Source: Mogibacterium pumilum (lineage in GTDB: Bacteria; Bacillota; Clostridia; Peptostreptococcales; Anaerovoracaceae). From it: a DNA stretch of 49,269 bases. The position numbers and the translations under genes were made by a program. Positions 1-9,114 of this stretch are shown in pieces; positions within the stretch are counted from its first letter, which is position 1; every line of letters begins with the position of its first letter. The notes below the pieces were generated by a model, which saw only the letters and a program-made list of their open reading frames with translations, did no database searches and was not told the origin of the DNA. The DNA lies in contig NZ_CP016199.1 of assembly GCF_002243385.1 (NCBI RefSeq), positions 11,425-60,693 on the forward strand, given 5' to 3'.

Positions 1-1493
1 GAGTTCACCGCAAAGAGAGACAGCGTTATGATGCATAAAACAAGCAGAATAGCTATTATTAAGCCCCACTCTTCAGTCACAAATCCGAATACAAGGTCTG
101 TGTTGGAGGCTGCAACCGTTTTGAGTGAGCCATTTCCAGCTCCGAGCCCAAGCATTCCGCCCCCAGATGCATATGACATAGTTCTCGTTTGCTGATATCC
201 CATACCATTGATGAAATCCGGCTCCCAGACGTGTCCCCACGCTTTGAATCTGCTGAGTATATACGGCTTAAACCTGAGTACCATTATGCCCATGATACCC
301 GCAGCACCGATAGTAAGTATAAGTCTAGAGAAGTCACCACTTCGCAGAAATGATATTACCAGATAAGTCACGAAGAATATTAACGCTCCTCCGAAGTCTC
401 CCATCTTGGCTAGGCAAGCCAGGCAGAACAAAGAGAATAGCATGAAACCGTAGAGATTCTTCTTGTTGAAGAGATTCTCCATAGTGGCTGCTCCAATACA
501 GATGAATGCAAGCTTGACGATTTCAGACGGCTGAATCGAGATGCCGCCTATTGTAACCCAGTTTGCAGCTCCGAATTTGGTCGTACCGAATATTACGTTG
601 AAAAGCAGTAGTCCTATCGCCAGTGCTGCGAGCACCGGTTTGATTTTCTCCGTCCTCTTGAGGTCGCGCATATAAATGCACATGAATATGAAGATAAATA
701 TACCGACTAGTGTCGCGATATATTGCTTCATAGTGAGTGTCGGATTTGCAGAAGTCGTGACCGCCAATCCTATCGTCGACATAAAGAAGGCTATCATCTC
801 CATCTCGAAGCCCTTGCTACCCATAGCTCTGAACAGTATTACATAAACCCACATCGTTGCAGAAAGCAGCGGAATTGAAAGAAGCGCCCCTGGAGTCAGA
901 TTCGTCCCCATGCCAATTATCAGCTGTATCATCGTTAGAAACTGAAATGCAGTGATAGCAACCATAAGCGGCCATGGCGAAACGGGTTTCTTATCCATCG
1001 AGCGCATAGCATCGTTATTCTTCTCCTCTTCGACACTTATTGCAGCGAGAGTGCACTTTGCACCTCCCATGATAATTTCGTCGCCAGGATTTATTATGTA
1101 TTTCTTACGCGGAATTAGCTGGATACCATTGATTACAGTTCCATTCTTGGAATTCAAATCCTTGAACATCCATTTCCCGTCTTTGCGGCGAATTAAAAGC
1201 GCCTGCGTATTTGAAATCGTATCGAGCTCAATACGTAGGTCAACAGATGATGATCTGCCGATTATATTCTCCCAATGTGTAATCGGCAGAGCAACGCCGT
1301 CCTCAACTGAAAGGTATCCCCAAACCTCTGGAGTCACCCTTGTTGAGAGCAGCGACATGATGGACTTCATAAGAATGTAAACTGCCAAAATTACGAAGGC
1401 CCATCTCGACACTGTCGTTATGTATTTTGCGAAAATAGGATTATTCTCGACAAAAGTAAGTACGGATGCAAATAAACTATCTATGGTTACCAC
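1..1493 (-). CDS. FHA-domain FtsW/RodA/SpoVE-family protein (partial, 3' end beyond window)
   Basis: SEDS-family peptidoglycan polymerase or lipid II handling protein of the cell membrane, carrying an N-terminal FHA phosphothreonine-binding domain. By my translation there is one membrane segment at about residues 30-47, an FHA domain at about 60-150 (G-R-S-S near 79-82, then N-S-K-N-G-T near 114-119), and from residue 172 a run of hydrophobic helices with the FtsW-like stretch G-G-I-S-I-Q-P-S-E. The frame stays open to base 1, so the C-terminus is missing. I chose the GTG at 1493 because it is the first in-frame start before the membrane segment; no clean ribosome site precedes it. It lies 17 bases after glnS on the same strand and may be read from the glnS promoter. 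FHA-FtsW fusions are known in Clostridia and imply control by Ser/Thr kinases. Sure of the family, less sure of the start. Confidence 0.85.
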   Translation of the reverse strand, partial: MVTIDSLFASVLTFVENNPIFAKYITTVSRWAFVILAVYILMKSIMSLLSTRVTPEVWGYLSVEDGVALPITHWENIIGRSSSVDLRIELDTISNTQALLIRRKDGKWMFKDLNSKNGTVINGIQLIPRKKYIINPGDEIIMGGAKCTLAAISVEEEKNNDAMRSMDKKPVSPWPLMVAITAFQFLTMIQLIIGMGTNLTPGALLSIPLLSATMWVYVILFRAMGSKGFEMEMIAFFMSTIGLAVTTSANPTLTMKQYIATLVGIFIFIFMCIYMRDLKRTEKIKPVLAALAIGLLLFNVIFGTTKFGAANWVTIGGISIQPSEIVKLAFICIGAATMENLFNKKNLYGFMLFSLFCLACLAKMGDFGGALIFFVTYLVISFLRSGDFSRLILTIGAAGIMGIMVLRFKPYILSRFKAWGHVWEPDFINGMGYQQTRTMSYASGGGMLGLGAGNGSLKTVAASNTDLVFGFVTEEWGLIIAILLVLCIITLSLFAVN

Positions 1494-1510
1494 CCCATTT
1501 ACAGTAATCT

Positions 1511-3172
1511 CTATTTCTTCCAGGAGCTCTTGAGGCTTACAATGCTGTTAAACACCTTCTCGTCATCAGTCGTTAGTTCGCTATCCGCAATATAATATCC
1601 TTTGCGGAAGAACTGAAATCTCTCGCCAGCCTTGACATCGGCAACTGCCGGTTCCGCATAGCCCCAAGTCTCACGCAGCGAATCAGGATTGAGCTCTAGG
1701 CTCCCCTCCTCATTTTCAAGCATGAGGGTCTGATACTCGCGAATCTTGATCTTCACTGCTGTCGAAGCTTCTACGAAATGAATTGTACCCTTTACCTTGC
1801 GATTTCCACCTTCGGTTCCACTCTTGGTCTCCGGATCGTAAGCGCAGAGCAGCTCCTTGATTGAGCCATCTTCGTTCTTAACAACCTCGTTGCAAGTGAT
1901 GAAATAACCACCCTTGAGTCTAACCTCGTTGCCAGGGAATAGTCTGAAATACTTCTTAACAGGTTCTTCCATGAAATCTTCTCCGTCTATCCACAGTTCA
2001 CGGCCAAACGGGAGTTCTCTCTCTCCAAGCTCTGGAGCATTTCTATTGTTCTCAACTGCACAAGTCTCGATTTGGCCTTCTGGATAGTTTGTAATCACTA
2101 CCTTGATCGGATCCGTTACGACATTACGAGCAGCAACCTTGAACTGAAGATCATCCCTCACGCTAGTCTCGAGCTGCGCAAAGTCGACTGTCGAGTTGGA
2201 CTTAGCTACACCGATATCGTCACAGAAGTTTCTGATTGCCTCCGGTGTGTATCCGCGTCTTCTTATGCCTGCGATTGTAGGCATGCGTGGATCATCCCAT
2301 CCTGAAACAGTGCCCTCATCAACAAGCTTCTTGAGATATCTCTTACTCATCATCATGTTGGTGATATTAAGCCTTGCAAACTCAATCTGTCTTGGCTGTG
2401 GGTTCCAAAAGTCAACTTCATTGAGTACCCAATCGTATAGTGGTCTGTGATCCTCGAACTCAAGTGTACAGATAGAATGCGAAATTCCCTCAATCGCATC
2501 CTCAATTGGATGTGCGAAATCGTACATCGGATAGATGCACCATTTGTCACCTGTGTTATGGTGAGTAGCGTGAGCGACTCTATAGATAATAGGGTCTCTC
2601 ATGTTGATGTTAGGTGAGCTCATGTCAATCTTGGCACGAAGCACCGCTTCTCCGTCACCATACTTTCCAGCTTTCATATCTTCAAAGAGAGCTAGGTTCT
2701 CCTGAGCTGTTCGGTTTCTATATGGACTCTCCTTACCAGGCTCAGTGAGCGTTCCTCTGTACTCCTTCATCTGCTCAGCTGTGAGCTCACAGACATAAGC
2801 CTTGCCCTTCTTGATCAGCTCAATCGCTGCATCATACATAGTATCGAAGTAGTCAGATGCCCATCTCTTCTCATCCCACTCGAAGCCTAGCCAACGCACG
2901 TCCGCCTCGATGGATTTTACGTATTCCATATCCTCCTTTACAGGATTGGTATCGTCATATCTGAGGTTGCATTTTCCGCCATATTTCTTAGCCGTTCCGA
3001 AGTTTAGGCAAATAGACTTTGCGTGTCCAATATGCAAATATCCGTTAGGCTCCGGCGGAAACCTCGTGTACACCTCTTGGTACTTACCCCCCGCTAGGTC
3101 TTCATCTATCATGTTGTGAATGAAATTACTTCTCATTGTAGTTTCTAGTGAATTATCTTTATCGATAGCCAT
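1511..3172 (-). CDS. glnS: Glutaminyl-tRNA synthetase
   Basis: Cytoplasmic class I aminoacyl-tRNA synthetase that charges tRNA-Gln. The 553-residue product matches the usual length of about 550. The HIGH signature is at residues 47-50 within [14 protein letters not shown], and the KMSKS-type loop is the M-M-M-S-K-R stretch near 273. The C-terminal anticodon-binding beta-barrel part is complete. An open frame runs 15 codons further upstream, but AGGAGG sits 7 bases before the ATG at 3172, so that start is preferred. The gene has its own promoter and a structured leader. Most Gram-positive bacteria lack GlnRS and use Glu-tRNA-Gln amidation (GatCAB), so this gene was probably acquired in the lineage. 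The FHA-FtsW gene follows after 17 bases. Confidence 0.97.
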   Translation of the reverse strand: MAIDKDNSLETTMRSNFIHNMIDEDLAGGKYQEVYTRFPPEPNGYLHIGHAKSICLNFGTAKKYGGKCNLRYDDTNPVKEDMEYVKSIEADVRWLGFEWDEKRWASDYFDTMYDAAIELIKKGKAYVCELTAEQMKEYRGTLTEPGKESPYRNRTAQENLALFEDMKAGKYGDGEAVLRAKIDMSSPNINMRDPIIYRVAHATHHNTGDKWCIYPMYDFAHPIEDAIEGISHSICTLEFEDHRPLYDWVLNEVDFWNPQPRQIEFARLNITNMMMSKRYLKKLVDEGTVSGWDDPRMPTIAGIRRRGYTPEAIRNFCDDIGVAKSNSTVDFAQLETSVRDDLQFKVAARNVVTDPIKVVITNYPEGQIETCAVENNRNAPELGERELPFGRELWIDGEDFMEEPVKKYFRLFPGNEVRLKGGYFITCNEVVKNEDGSIKELLCAYDPETKSGTEGGNRKVKGTIHFVEASTAVKIKIREYQTLMLENEEGSLELNPDSLRETWGYAEPAVADVKAGERFQFFRKGYYIADSELTTDDEKVFNSIVSLKSSWKK

Positions 3173-3204
3173 CGCTCGCCCTCCTCGGCTTATTTTACTG
3201 CATG

Positions 3205-3265
3205 TTCGCCAAGTCACGAACGCGAGCCATCTAGCGACTAACTGATGCGTCCATAACTTGGCGAA
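3205..3265 (-). ncRNA. Structured leader of glnS (class unknown)
   Basis: The transcript between the glnS promoter and start folds into one long nested hairpin. A perfect 10-bp outer stem pairs 3256-3265 with 3205-3214. Inside it lie a symmetric 5 x 5 internal loop, a 4-bp stem (3247-3250 with 3220-3223), a 3-bp stem (3244-3246 with 3229-3231) and a terminal 3-bp stem with a 3-base loop (3238-3240 with 3232-3234). It lacks T-box features. It could be a cis-regulator of glnS or a protein-binding operator; I do not recognise a known riboswitch. Confidence 0.5.
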
Positions 3266-3283
3266 TGCACTGAATTTCTTAAA

Positions 3284-3312
3284 ATTATATCATAATCATG
3301 CAGGTTTCAAAA
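3284..3312 (-). promoter_or_regulatory. glnS promoter
   Basis: On the minus strand a perfect -10 box TATAAT lies at 3284-3289. An imperfect -35 lies upstream: TTTTGA at 3307-3312 with a 17-base spacer, or TTGAAA at 3305-3310 with 15. Transcription would start near 3276, about ten bases before the leader hairpin, leaving a leader of roughly 100 nt. Confidence 0.6.
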
Positions 3313-3358
3313 GGCAGCGCAGTCCTCACGCTTTAAAAATACTGTGTAGATTATATGT

Positions 3359-5812
3359 CTAGATATCCACTCTCGCTAGTATTGCTGCTGGTGTCTTGCG
3401 CATAGTCTGAACCACCGGTATTAAACCCGAAACCAGATTAAATACTAGAAGTAATGTAAAGGTCAACATTGCGACCCATGGCGCCAACAGGAATTTCGAG
3501 CCGAACAAAGTCGTAGTATTACTCAACACATAGTAGGCTGCTGCTATACCGGGAACTGCAGTGAGAACTGTGATTACAATAATCTCACCTGCAAACATTC
3601 TATATACATCACGCTTTTTGAGTCCTATAGCTCTCATCGTTCCGATTTCTTTGATTCTTGACAAGAACGAGGATCTGAGCATTAGGAACATCTCTATAAG
3701 AGCTATGAGTATAAGTAATCCAGCCGCCGTCACCGTGCTTCTAAAGTTTTGAGACTCGGACTTTTCATAATTGTCTCTATCACGATCATAATTAACCTGT
3801 ACAGTATATCCCTCATCTGTCAGCTTCTTTGCCATGGCAGTTGGATTTTGCGAGTATACAGATACGCTTCTTTGCTTGGATATATATCCGAGCAGTAGGG
3901 TGTGGTTAGTTGTATAGTATGCATCATCATCTTGTGAATCAGTAGTATAGTAGCCAACCACCTTAAGCTTGTGATTATTCACTTTGGCACTAATTTCCTT
4001 GTTAAGCGGCATCTCTTCTTCATGAGTGTCCCGCACTAAAACCTCGTAGTCATTAGCCGGAGCTTTACCCTTCTTGATTTTGAGAGAAGATGGAGCATAC
4101 CCATAATCTGAAATAGGATTTTCACCCTCTTGTTCATTGCCTCCACCCACTTCATCGGAAGGCACGCCAGATGGTCCTTCAAGTGTAGATCCACTTTCAC
4201 TATACATAAGCACATCCTGACACTTACTATCAGCAAAGAAAGCCGATGGCGAATTAACGTTTGAGATACCGGTGATTGTAAACTCTCCAAGATTTTTGAC
4301 CTTGAGCTTTCGTCCAATTAAATCGGAACTCTTAATCATTCCAACTTCCTGAATAGCTCTCGCCTTAAACATCTTGTCTACCAACATTTTATCGATAACA
4401 ACACCTTTATCATCTGTAGGCAAAGAACCCTTGTATAAATTGGATTTTTTGAGCGAACTGATAGGTGTCACCGATGCATTAAATTTTAAAACATAATCCG
4501 AACTCTGCAGATATTCGGTAAAAGGCATCACTAAAGTTGCCTGGGTATTCCCCGCAAATGCAGCTTTTGCTCCTTCAGTGCTTCTGAGTTTTTCTACCAA
4601 AGTTGGATCTTTTTTTGCATTATTTACAGTAATATAATTACTATTTGTGGTAAGGAAATCTTTTTCCTTGATATCGAGCACCCCAAATACGTTACTTATA
4701 GCAACGAAAGTAAATATAGACGCGAATACAAACCCGACAAGCAGAAGTTTCTTGAGCCTGTTAAGCTTTGCAATTGTCCTAAACCCATTAGTAAACATCC
4801 TGATCGGCGAGTACAACGATGTGTATTTTGCCTTGTACCCATTCGGGAGGAACTTATCGTACTCAAAACGATTTTCCTCATAAATACTGGAATCCATAGC
4901 AGAATAATGGTCATCAATAAGCTCTATATTAGAGTTTTCGTCGATAACATTGTACCTGCCTCCTGTGTTAACGTACAAATTACCTGCTCTTAAGACTATT
5001 TTAATACCTGCTTCCGATAGCCCATCGCTATACACATCTACCTGTACGTCTTCATTTCCATATGAATCATGCTTTGGCATGTCTTTGAGGTAAATCTTGT
5101 TCTCAAGCTGATAATCCAAATAGTTTTCGGTATCATTTTCCCGATCCCCCACTATCTTACCGTCTCTCATATCTATGATTCTGGAAGAGTAGAATTCAGC
5201 AATTTTCTTCTCATGTGTAACGAGAAGAACCAGTCTGTCTTTGGAAATTGTCTTGATGATGTTCATGACCTCGATTGTGTTTGCACTATCGAGGTTTCCC
5301 GTTGGTTCATCGGCTATAATTATACGTGGATTCTTGACAATGGCACGCGCGATTGCAACGCGCTGTCTTTGTCCACCGGAAAGCGCATCTGTCGTTTTGT
5401 TCCTAAATTGGTATATTCCTACTGACTTCAGACAATAGTTGACACGCTCTTTAATCACCTGTCTGTCCTTTATGCCAATCATTCGCAATGCAATTGCAAC
5501 ATTTTCAAATACAGTCATCCTATCGAGCAGATTGAAATTCTGGAAAATATATCCAATTTTGGCATTACGAATTGAATCTATCTTTGATGACCTCATCTTA
5601 GATATACAAGCATCATCAACAAAGATCTGCCCCGAATTAACCTTATCCAGTCCCCCAATCGCATTTAACAAAGTTGTTTTACCACAACCGGATGGTCCGA
5701 GTAACGCTACTATGCCACTCTCCGGGAGTTCTAGAGAGGTATTGTTAATTACGTGTATTTCATTGGCTCTACGTTTATTGAAATACTTATTTACATTATG
5801 TAATTTAATCAT
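3359..5812 (-). CDS. ABC exporter, fused ATPase and FtsX-like permease (second of pair)
   Basis: Membrane ABC transporter half of the MacB/LolD-FtsX type with both domains in one 817-residue chain. The ATPase occupies residues 1-230: Walker [10 protein letters not shown] near 39, signature LSGGQ near 145, Walker [10 protein letters not shown] linker leads to a first membrane helix near residue 355, a large extracellular domain (about 380-680), and three C-terminal helices with the FtsX-type sequence R-A-I-G-L-K-K-R-D. The ATG at 5812 follows AGGAGG and lies two bases after the stop of the upstream partner, so translation is coupled. Family members export peptides, lipoproteins or antibiotics, or act as bacitracin-type sensors. 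The substrate is not evident, since no regulator or precursor peptide is adjacent. Confidence 0.88.
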   Translation of the reverse strand: MIKLHNVNKYFNKRRANEIHVINNTSLELPESGIVALLGPSGCGKTTLLNAIGGLDKVNSGQIFVDDACISKMRSSKIDSIRNAKIGYIFQNFNLLDRMTVFENVAIALRMIGIKDRQVIKERVNYCLKSVGIYQFRNKTTDALSGGQRQRVAIARAIVKNPRIIIADEPTGNLDSANTIEVMNIIKTISKDRLVLLVTHEKKIAEFYSSRIIDMRDGKIVGDRENDTENYLDYQLENKIYLKDMPKHDSYGNEDVQVDVYSDGLSEAGIKIVLRAGNLYVNTGGRYNVIDENSNIELIDDHYSAMDSSIYEENRFEYDKFLPNGYKAKYTSLYSPIRMFTNGFRTIAKLNRLKKLLLVGFVFASIFTFVAISNVFGVLDIKEKDFLTTNSNYITVNNAKKDPTLVEKLRSTEGAKAAFAGNTQATLVMPFTEYLQSSDYVLKFNASVTPISSLKKSNLYKGSLPTDDKGVVIDKMLVDKMFKARAIQEVGMIKSSDLIGRKLKVKNLGEFTITGISNVNSPSAFFADSKCQDVLMYSESGSTLEGPSGVPSDEVGGGNEQEGENPISDYGYAPSSLKIKKGKAPANDYEVLVRDTHEEEMPLNKEISAKVNNHKLKVVGYYTTDSQDDDAYYTTNHTLLLGYISKQRSVSVYSQNPTAMAKKLTDEGYTVQVNYDRDRDNYEKSESQNFRSTVTAAGLLILIALIEMFLMLRSSFLSRIKEIGTMRAIGLKKRDVYRMFAGEIIVITVLTAVPGIAAAYYVLSNTTTLFGSKFLLAPWVAMLTFTLLLVFNLVSGLIPVVQTMRKTPAAILARVDI

Positions 5813-5814
5813 TT

Positions 5815-8439
5815 CTAGTCCTCCTCTCTATAAATATTCATTGCCGACTTTTTAAATATCTTGCGAGAATACCTATTTGCAATCAATAGTGACATGAGCA
5901 TCAATGACACAGTAAGGATTACATAATCCTTCATCTCAAGATACAGTAATGCTGATTTGAGTGGTTTTATATTCACAATGCCTTTTGACATCAAGTATAT
6001 ACCCATAAAATCGACTACTAGCGCAAGTCCCATCATTATCAGTAATTCTATGCGAAGTATTGCACTTGTGTTCTTCCTTGTTCCTCCAAGTATTCTAAGC
6101 GTTGCATAGTAAGAGTTCCTTGATTTCATAACAAGCCTAATTATTGTATATGCTATAAAAAACAATACTACGAATCCAATTCCTGTAAATACAATTTGAG
6201 TTAATCTAGTTATGAACATTATAGGAGATGGATTCTTCATATTCATTTTCTTCATCGCAAATGTCTTATAGGCTGCATTTTTCTCTATTGCTGCGGTTAT
6301 CGCATTTACGTTGAGGTCATTGTCAGCAAATATACTTATCTGGTAGTTCCCCTTATCATAGAGAGCTGCTGCATCCTCCGGATTTATATAAACCCTTGCG
6401 GCCTTGCTATCATATTCATCCTTTGATAATCCTAGCAGTTTGGATGCGTTGTTTTTAGTTACACTCTTTGTCGTTTTAAGTGAAATATCTGCCGAATAAT
6501 ATATATTAGATATCGAAATTCCAAGAGGCTTATTTTCCCATTTCTCATCCTTATAATTTTTATTCTGATCTTCGTATATATAAGCTTCTCCTTTAGGAAC
6601 ATTAGAATTTGATGCTATAAAGTCCCTTGCATTAGACTTATGTATCTTCTGTCCGTTGAAGTCAATTACAGCTTTTGACTTCTGACTAAGTGTGTTAGTT
6701 ACAACCTTACTTGCAAGCACATTCGAGCAATAGTACTTAACATTTCCAGTTAAAGGATTAACCCCCGATTTGACCGGATTGTCATAAATGATGATTCCGG
6801 TTACTCTGACTTTGCCAATTTGCAAAGTCTCACCGCTCGCATCGTCGATTAGTTCAAATTCTTTTCCTATAATTTCATTCTTATTACTCTTAAGGTCACC
6901 AGACGCCTGTGCCGTTTTGTCTGTAACTAAAACTATATCATTATCTTTCTCCGGCAGTGTTCCATATGTAAGTTCTTTTGCACTTATTTTCTGCCCTGGA
7001 TTAAGCGGCCCTGTCACGAATATATTAGAATTTATTGAAAGCGTGGTGTCCACAACGAGATCTTCTTTTACTATATTTTTGACATGTTTGATTTTAGAAA
7101 GCTTGTTATAATCTTCATCTGTAAACGCAGAATTGTCTTTCTTCTTAACAATAATTCTATCAGCACTAATGTTATTGAAAAACTGATTGGTTAGTCCGTT
7201 AACTTCCTGTCTATGAAGCTCATCTTTTGTCGTGGCATACTGACCCAACACTGATGTTGCAACAAAAATATATATTATAAACAGCAGTATAAACTTAGTA
7301 GGTAGGTTAAAAGCATTCCTAGTTCCAAGTCTAATCTCATTAGCAATACCCATCTCATCATATCTTGAAGTTGAACCTATATCATTCAGTCTTCTCGAAA
7401 TTCTGTTAGAGTTATTAACGTCTACTGTATCAGGCTTATCTTCTTTTATTGACTTTTTACTAACAACTGTTTCATAATCTTTTCTGTCCGCAATTCTTGC
7501 TGCCCTTCCCCTGCGCATAGGTACAGGTTTTATCTCATCACCATCAACATTTTCTTGTCTTAGTCTTTCGGCAACATCCGAGTATTCTGAATTATCATTC
7601 ACAAAGTCATTGTCATCATCTATTACTTCTAAATTAGAATCTTCAACCCCTGGAAGAATGAGATTCGGTTCATCAATAATACTATATTCTTGATCACAGT
7701 TTCTTACCGAATTATCTTGTTCATCAACACCAGAATCATTATTCTCTTGGCGTTCTCTAATTTTCTTATCTTCGATTATTTTCCCATCGTGTACAGTTAT
7801 CTTTCGGGTGATCAAATTCTCAACTTGCTCATAATTATGAGTTACTATTACTACCAGTTTTTCCTTAGAAATATTGTGTAAAGTTTCCATAACTTTGGCT
7901 GCAGAAACTGTATCCAAATTACCCGTCGGTTCATCTGCAACTATAATAGGTGCGTCTTTTGCAAGAGCTCGTGCAATCGCTACTCGCTGCTTCTGTCCAC
8001 CGGAAAGTCTAGATGCCTTCGTCTTCGTGTACTCACCCAGATCTACGAGTTCAATAAGCTCATTTACACGTTCTTTGCACTCGCCGTGCTTCATCCCGCA
8101 CATAAGCATCGAAAGCTCGATATTCTGATATACGGTATAACTATTAATCAGATTAAAATCTTGAAAAATATTGCCTATAAAATTCTTTCTATACCGCTCA
8201 TAGTCCTCGGTTTTGAAAGCACTGGTATCCTGTCCACCAACAAACATCTCTCCTTCTTCGTAAGTGTCTAGCCCAGAAATTACGTTGAGCAAAGTGGATT
8301 TACCGCTTCCACTTTCTCCTGTAATAGCAACAAACTCGCCCATATCTAGGGTAAGGTCTACTCTAGATAATCCCGTGCTAACAGTGTCTTTGTTGGTGTA
8401 ATATTTAGACACCTTATGTAGCTCAATCATGTGTGACAT
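5815..8439 (-). CDS. ABC exporter, fused ATPase and FtsX-like permease (first of pair)
   Basis: Partner of the next gene and built the same way (874 residues). The ATPase has Walker [10 protein letters not shown] near 40, signature LSGGQKQR, and Walker B I-I-V-A-D-E-P-T. Then comes an unusually long, acidic, low-complexity cytoplasmic linker (about 230-370, rich in D, E and N), one membrane helix, an extracellular domain, and three C-terminal helices. The start at 8439 is preceded by AGGAGG. The two products probably form a heterodimer with four helices each. The linker is much longer than in the partner and could be a binding or regulatory segment. The substrate is unknown. Confidence 0.87.
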   Translation of the reverse strand: MSHMIELHKVSKYYTNKDTVSTGLSRVDLTLDMGEFVAITGESGSGKSTLLNVISGLDTYEEGEMFVGGQDTSAFKTEDYERYRKNFIGNIFQDFNLINSYTVYQNIELSMLMCGMKHGECKERVNELIELVDLGEYTKTKASRLSGGQKQRVAIARALAKDAPIIVADEPTGNLDTVSAAKVMETLHNISKEKLVVIVTHNYEQVENLITRKITVHDGKIIEDKKIRERQENNDSGVDEQDNSVRNCDQEYSIIDEPNLILPGVEDSNLEVIDDDNDFVNDNSEYSDVAERLRQENVDGDEIKPVPMRRGRAARIADRKDYETVVSKKSIKEDKPDTVDVNNSNRISRRLNDIGSTSRYDEMGIANEIRLGTRNAFNLPTKFILLFIIYIFVATSVLGQYATTKDELHRQEVNGLTNQFFNNISADRIIVKKKDNSAFTDEDYNKLSKIKHVKNIVKEDLVVDTTLSINSNIFVTGPLNPGQKISAKELTYGTLPEKDNDIVLVTDKTAQASGDLKSNKNEIIGKEFELIDDASGETLQIGKVRVTGIIIYDNPVKSGVNPLTGNVKYYCSNVLASKVVTNTLSQKSKAVIDFNGQKIHKSNARDFIASNSNVPKGEAYIYEDQNKNYKDEKWENKPLGISISNIYYSADISLKTTKSVTKNNASKLLGLSKDEYDSKAARVYINPEDAAALYDKGNYQISIFADNDLNVNAITAAIEKNAAYKTFAMKKMNMKNPSPIMFITRLTQIVFTGIGFVVLFFIAYTIIRLVMKSRNSYYATLRILGGTRKNTSAILRIELLIMMGLALVVDFMGIYLMSKGIVNIKPLKSALLYLEMKDYVILTVSLMLMSLLIANRYSRKIFKKSAMNIYREED

Positions 8440-8709
8440 ATGTTCCTCCTGTGTTCATAACTTAAACTAAAGAACACTCTTTCGTATAATCAGATTGTAA
8501 ATGGGCTGGAAAAGGTTTTCAACAACATTTATATTCATTAATATATTGCTAATAGATTATTAATAATTTGCTTAACTTCTTACGAAATTTCTTAATTTAT
8601 GTGATAGATGATTAATATATGATTATCACTTATATGATATTGCAAGATTATAAATTGACTAATCATTGCCACTCGCAGTATAATCATTTTGTACTAAACT
8701 CACTCATCT

Positions 8710-8783
8710 GCAGGTGTAGTTTAATGGTAAAATTCGAGCTTCCCAAGCTTGCGTCGAGGGTTCAATTCCCTTCACCTGCTCCA
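8710..8783 (+). tRNA. tRNA-Gly (anticodon CCC)
   Basis: A complete cloverleaf of 74 bases with encoded CCA. The acceptor stem GCAGGTG pairs with CACCTGC. The D arm is GTTT/AAAT with GG in the loop. The anticodon stem CGAGC/GCTTG has the loop TTCCCAA, giving anticodon CCC. The T arm carries TTCAATT. It is the only tRNA in the window and is on the plus strand among minus-strand genes. Its 3' end is duplicated downstream, as at an integration site. Confidence 0.93.
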
Positions 8784-8872
8784 GATAAAAACAGACGGTT
8801 CATCCGTCTGTTTTTTGTATATAACGAAATGGGAATTTAACCTGAGACGCAAGCAATAAAATCGAAGAGGGG
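8765..8872 (+). repeat. Direct repeat copy 1: tRNA 3' end + terminator + inverted tRNA-like segment
   Basis: First copy of a roughly 107-base repeat; the second is at 8971-9076. It contains the last 19 bases of tRNA-Gly, its terminator, and a segment whose reverse complement again resembles the 3' half of the tRNA (GCTTGCGTC followed by GGTTaAATTCCC). From 8749 to about 8853 the sequence is therefore also a large imperfect palindrome centred on the terminator. Confidence 0.8.
8791..8816 (+). terminator. Terminator of tRNA-Gly
   Basis: The 8-bp stem ACAGACGG / CCGTCTGT has a 5-base loop and is followed by six Ts, beginning 8 bases after the CCA end. Confidence 0.9.
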
Positions 8873-8970
8873 GCAGTTTCGGGTGTATACTGGCGTAGAC
8901 ACACCCGAAAAACCGCTGTCAAGGAGCGAAGCCCGCAGTGCGGCGCCGAAGGCGTCCTTGATAGCGGGAT
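8873..8970 (+). other. GC-rich branched secondary structure between tRNA-end repeats
   Basis: About 98 bases, richer in GC than the surroundings. A 9-bp hairpin (8878-8886 with 8901-8909) is followed by a 12-bp stem with one wobble pair (8914-8925 with 8955-8966). That stem encloses two adjacent 4-bp GC hairpins (8933-8943 and 8944-8954), forming a three-way junction. It has no credible reading frame. It may be an RNA, a recombinase arm site or the remains of a mobile element. The orientation is unknown. Confidence 0.55.
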
Positions 8971-9076
8971 ATTCCCTTCACCTGCTCCAGATAAAAACAG
9001 ACGGTCTAGCCGTCTGTTTTTGTATATAGCAAAATGGGAATTGAACCTGAGACGCAAGCAATAAAATCGAAGAGGG
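8971..9076 (+). repeat. Direct repeat copy 2 of tRNA-Gly 3' end region
   Basis: Second copy, 206 bases downstream of copy 1. It repeats the tRNA 3' end including CCA, the terminator with a changed loop, and the inverted tRNA-like segment, here with GGTTCAATTCCC intact on the minus strand. Homology to the first copy ends shortly after 9076. The pattern is that of an att-site duplication next to a tRNA gene. Confidence 0.8.
8997..9021 (+). terminator. Terminator copy in second tRNA-end repeat
   Basis: The stem ACAGACGG / CCGTCTGT has loop TCTAG and is followed by Ts. The stem equals the tRNA terminator while the loop has drifted. Confidence 0.75.
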
Positions 9077-9114
9077 AGCGTATTCGGGTTCGACGCATGA
9101 ATCGTTTTTAGGCT

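Noticed and set aside
952-1380. 142-codon plus-strand frame
   Set aside because: Exact shadow of the FHA-FtsW gene on the other strand.
3173-3300. T-box leader for glnS
   Set aside because: No T-box sequence, specifier loop or terminator/antiterminator pair is visible; the hairpin is of a different kind.
8800-9057. 85-codon reading frame on the minus strand
   Set aside because: It runs through the tRNA-end repeats and the hairpins and has no ribosome site; it is an artefact of the duplication.
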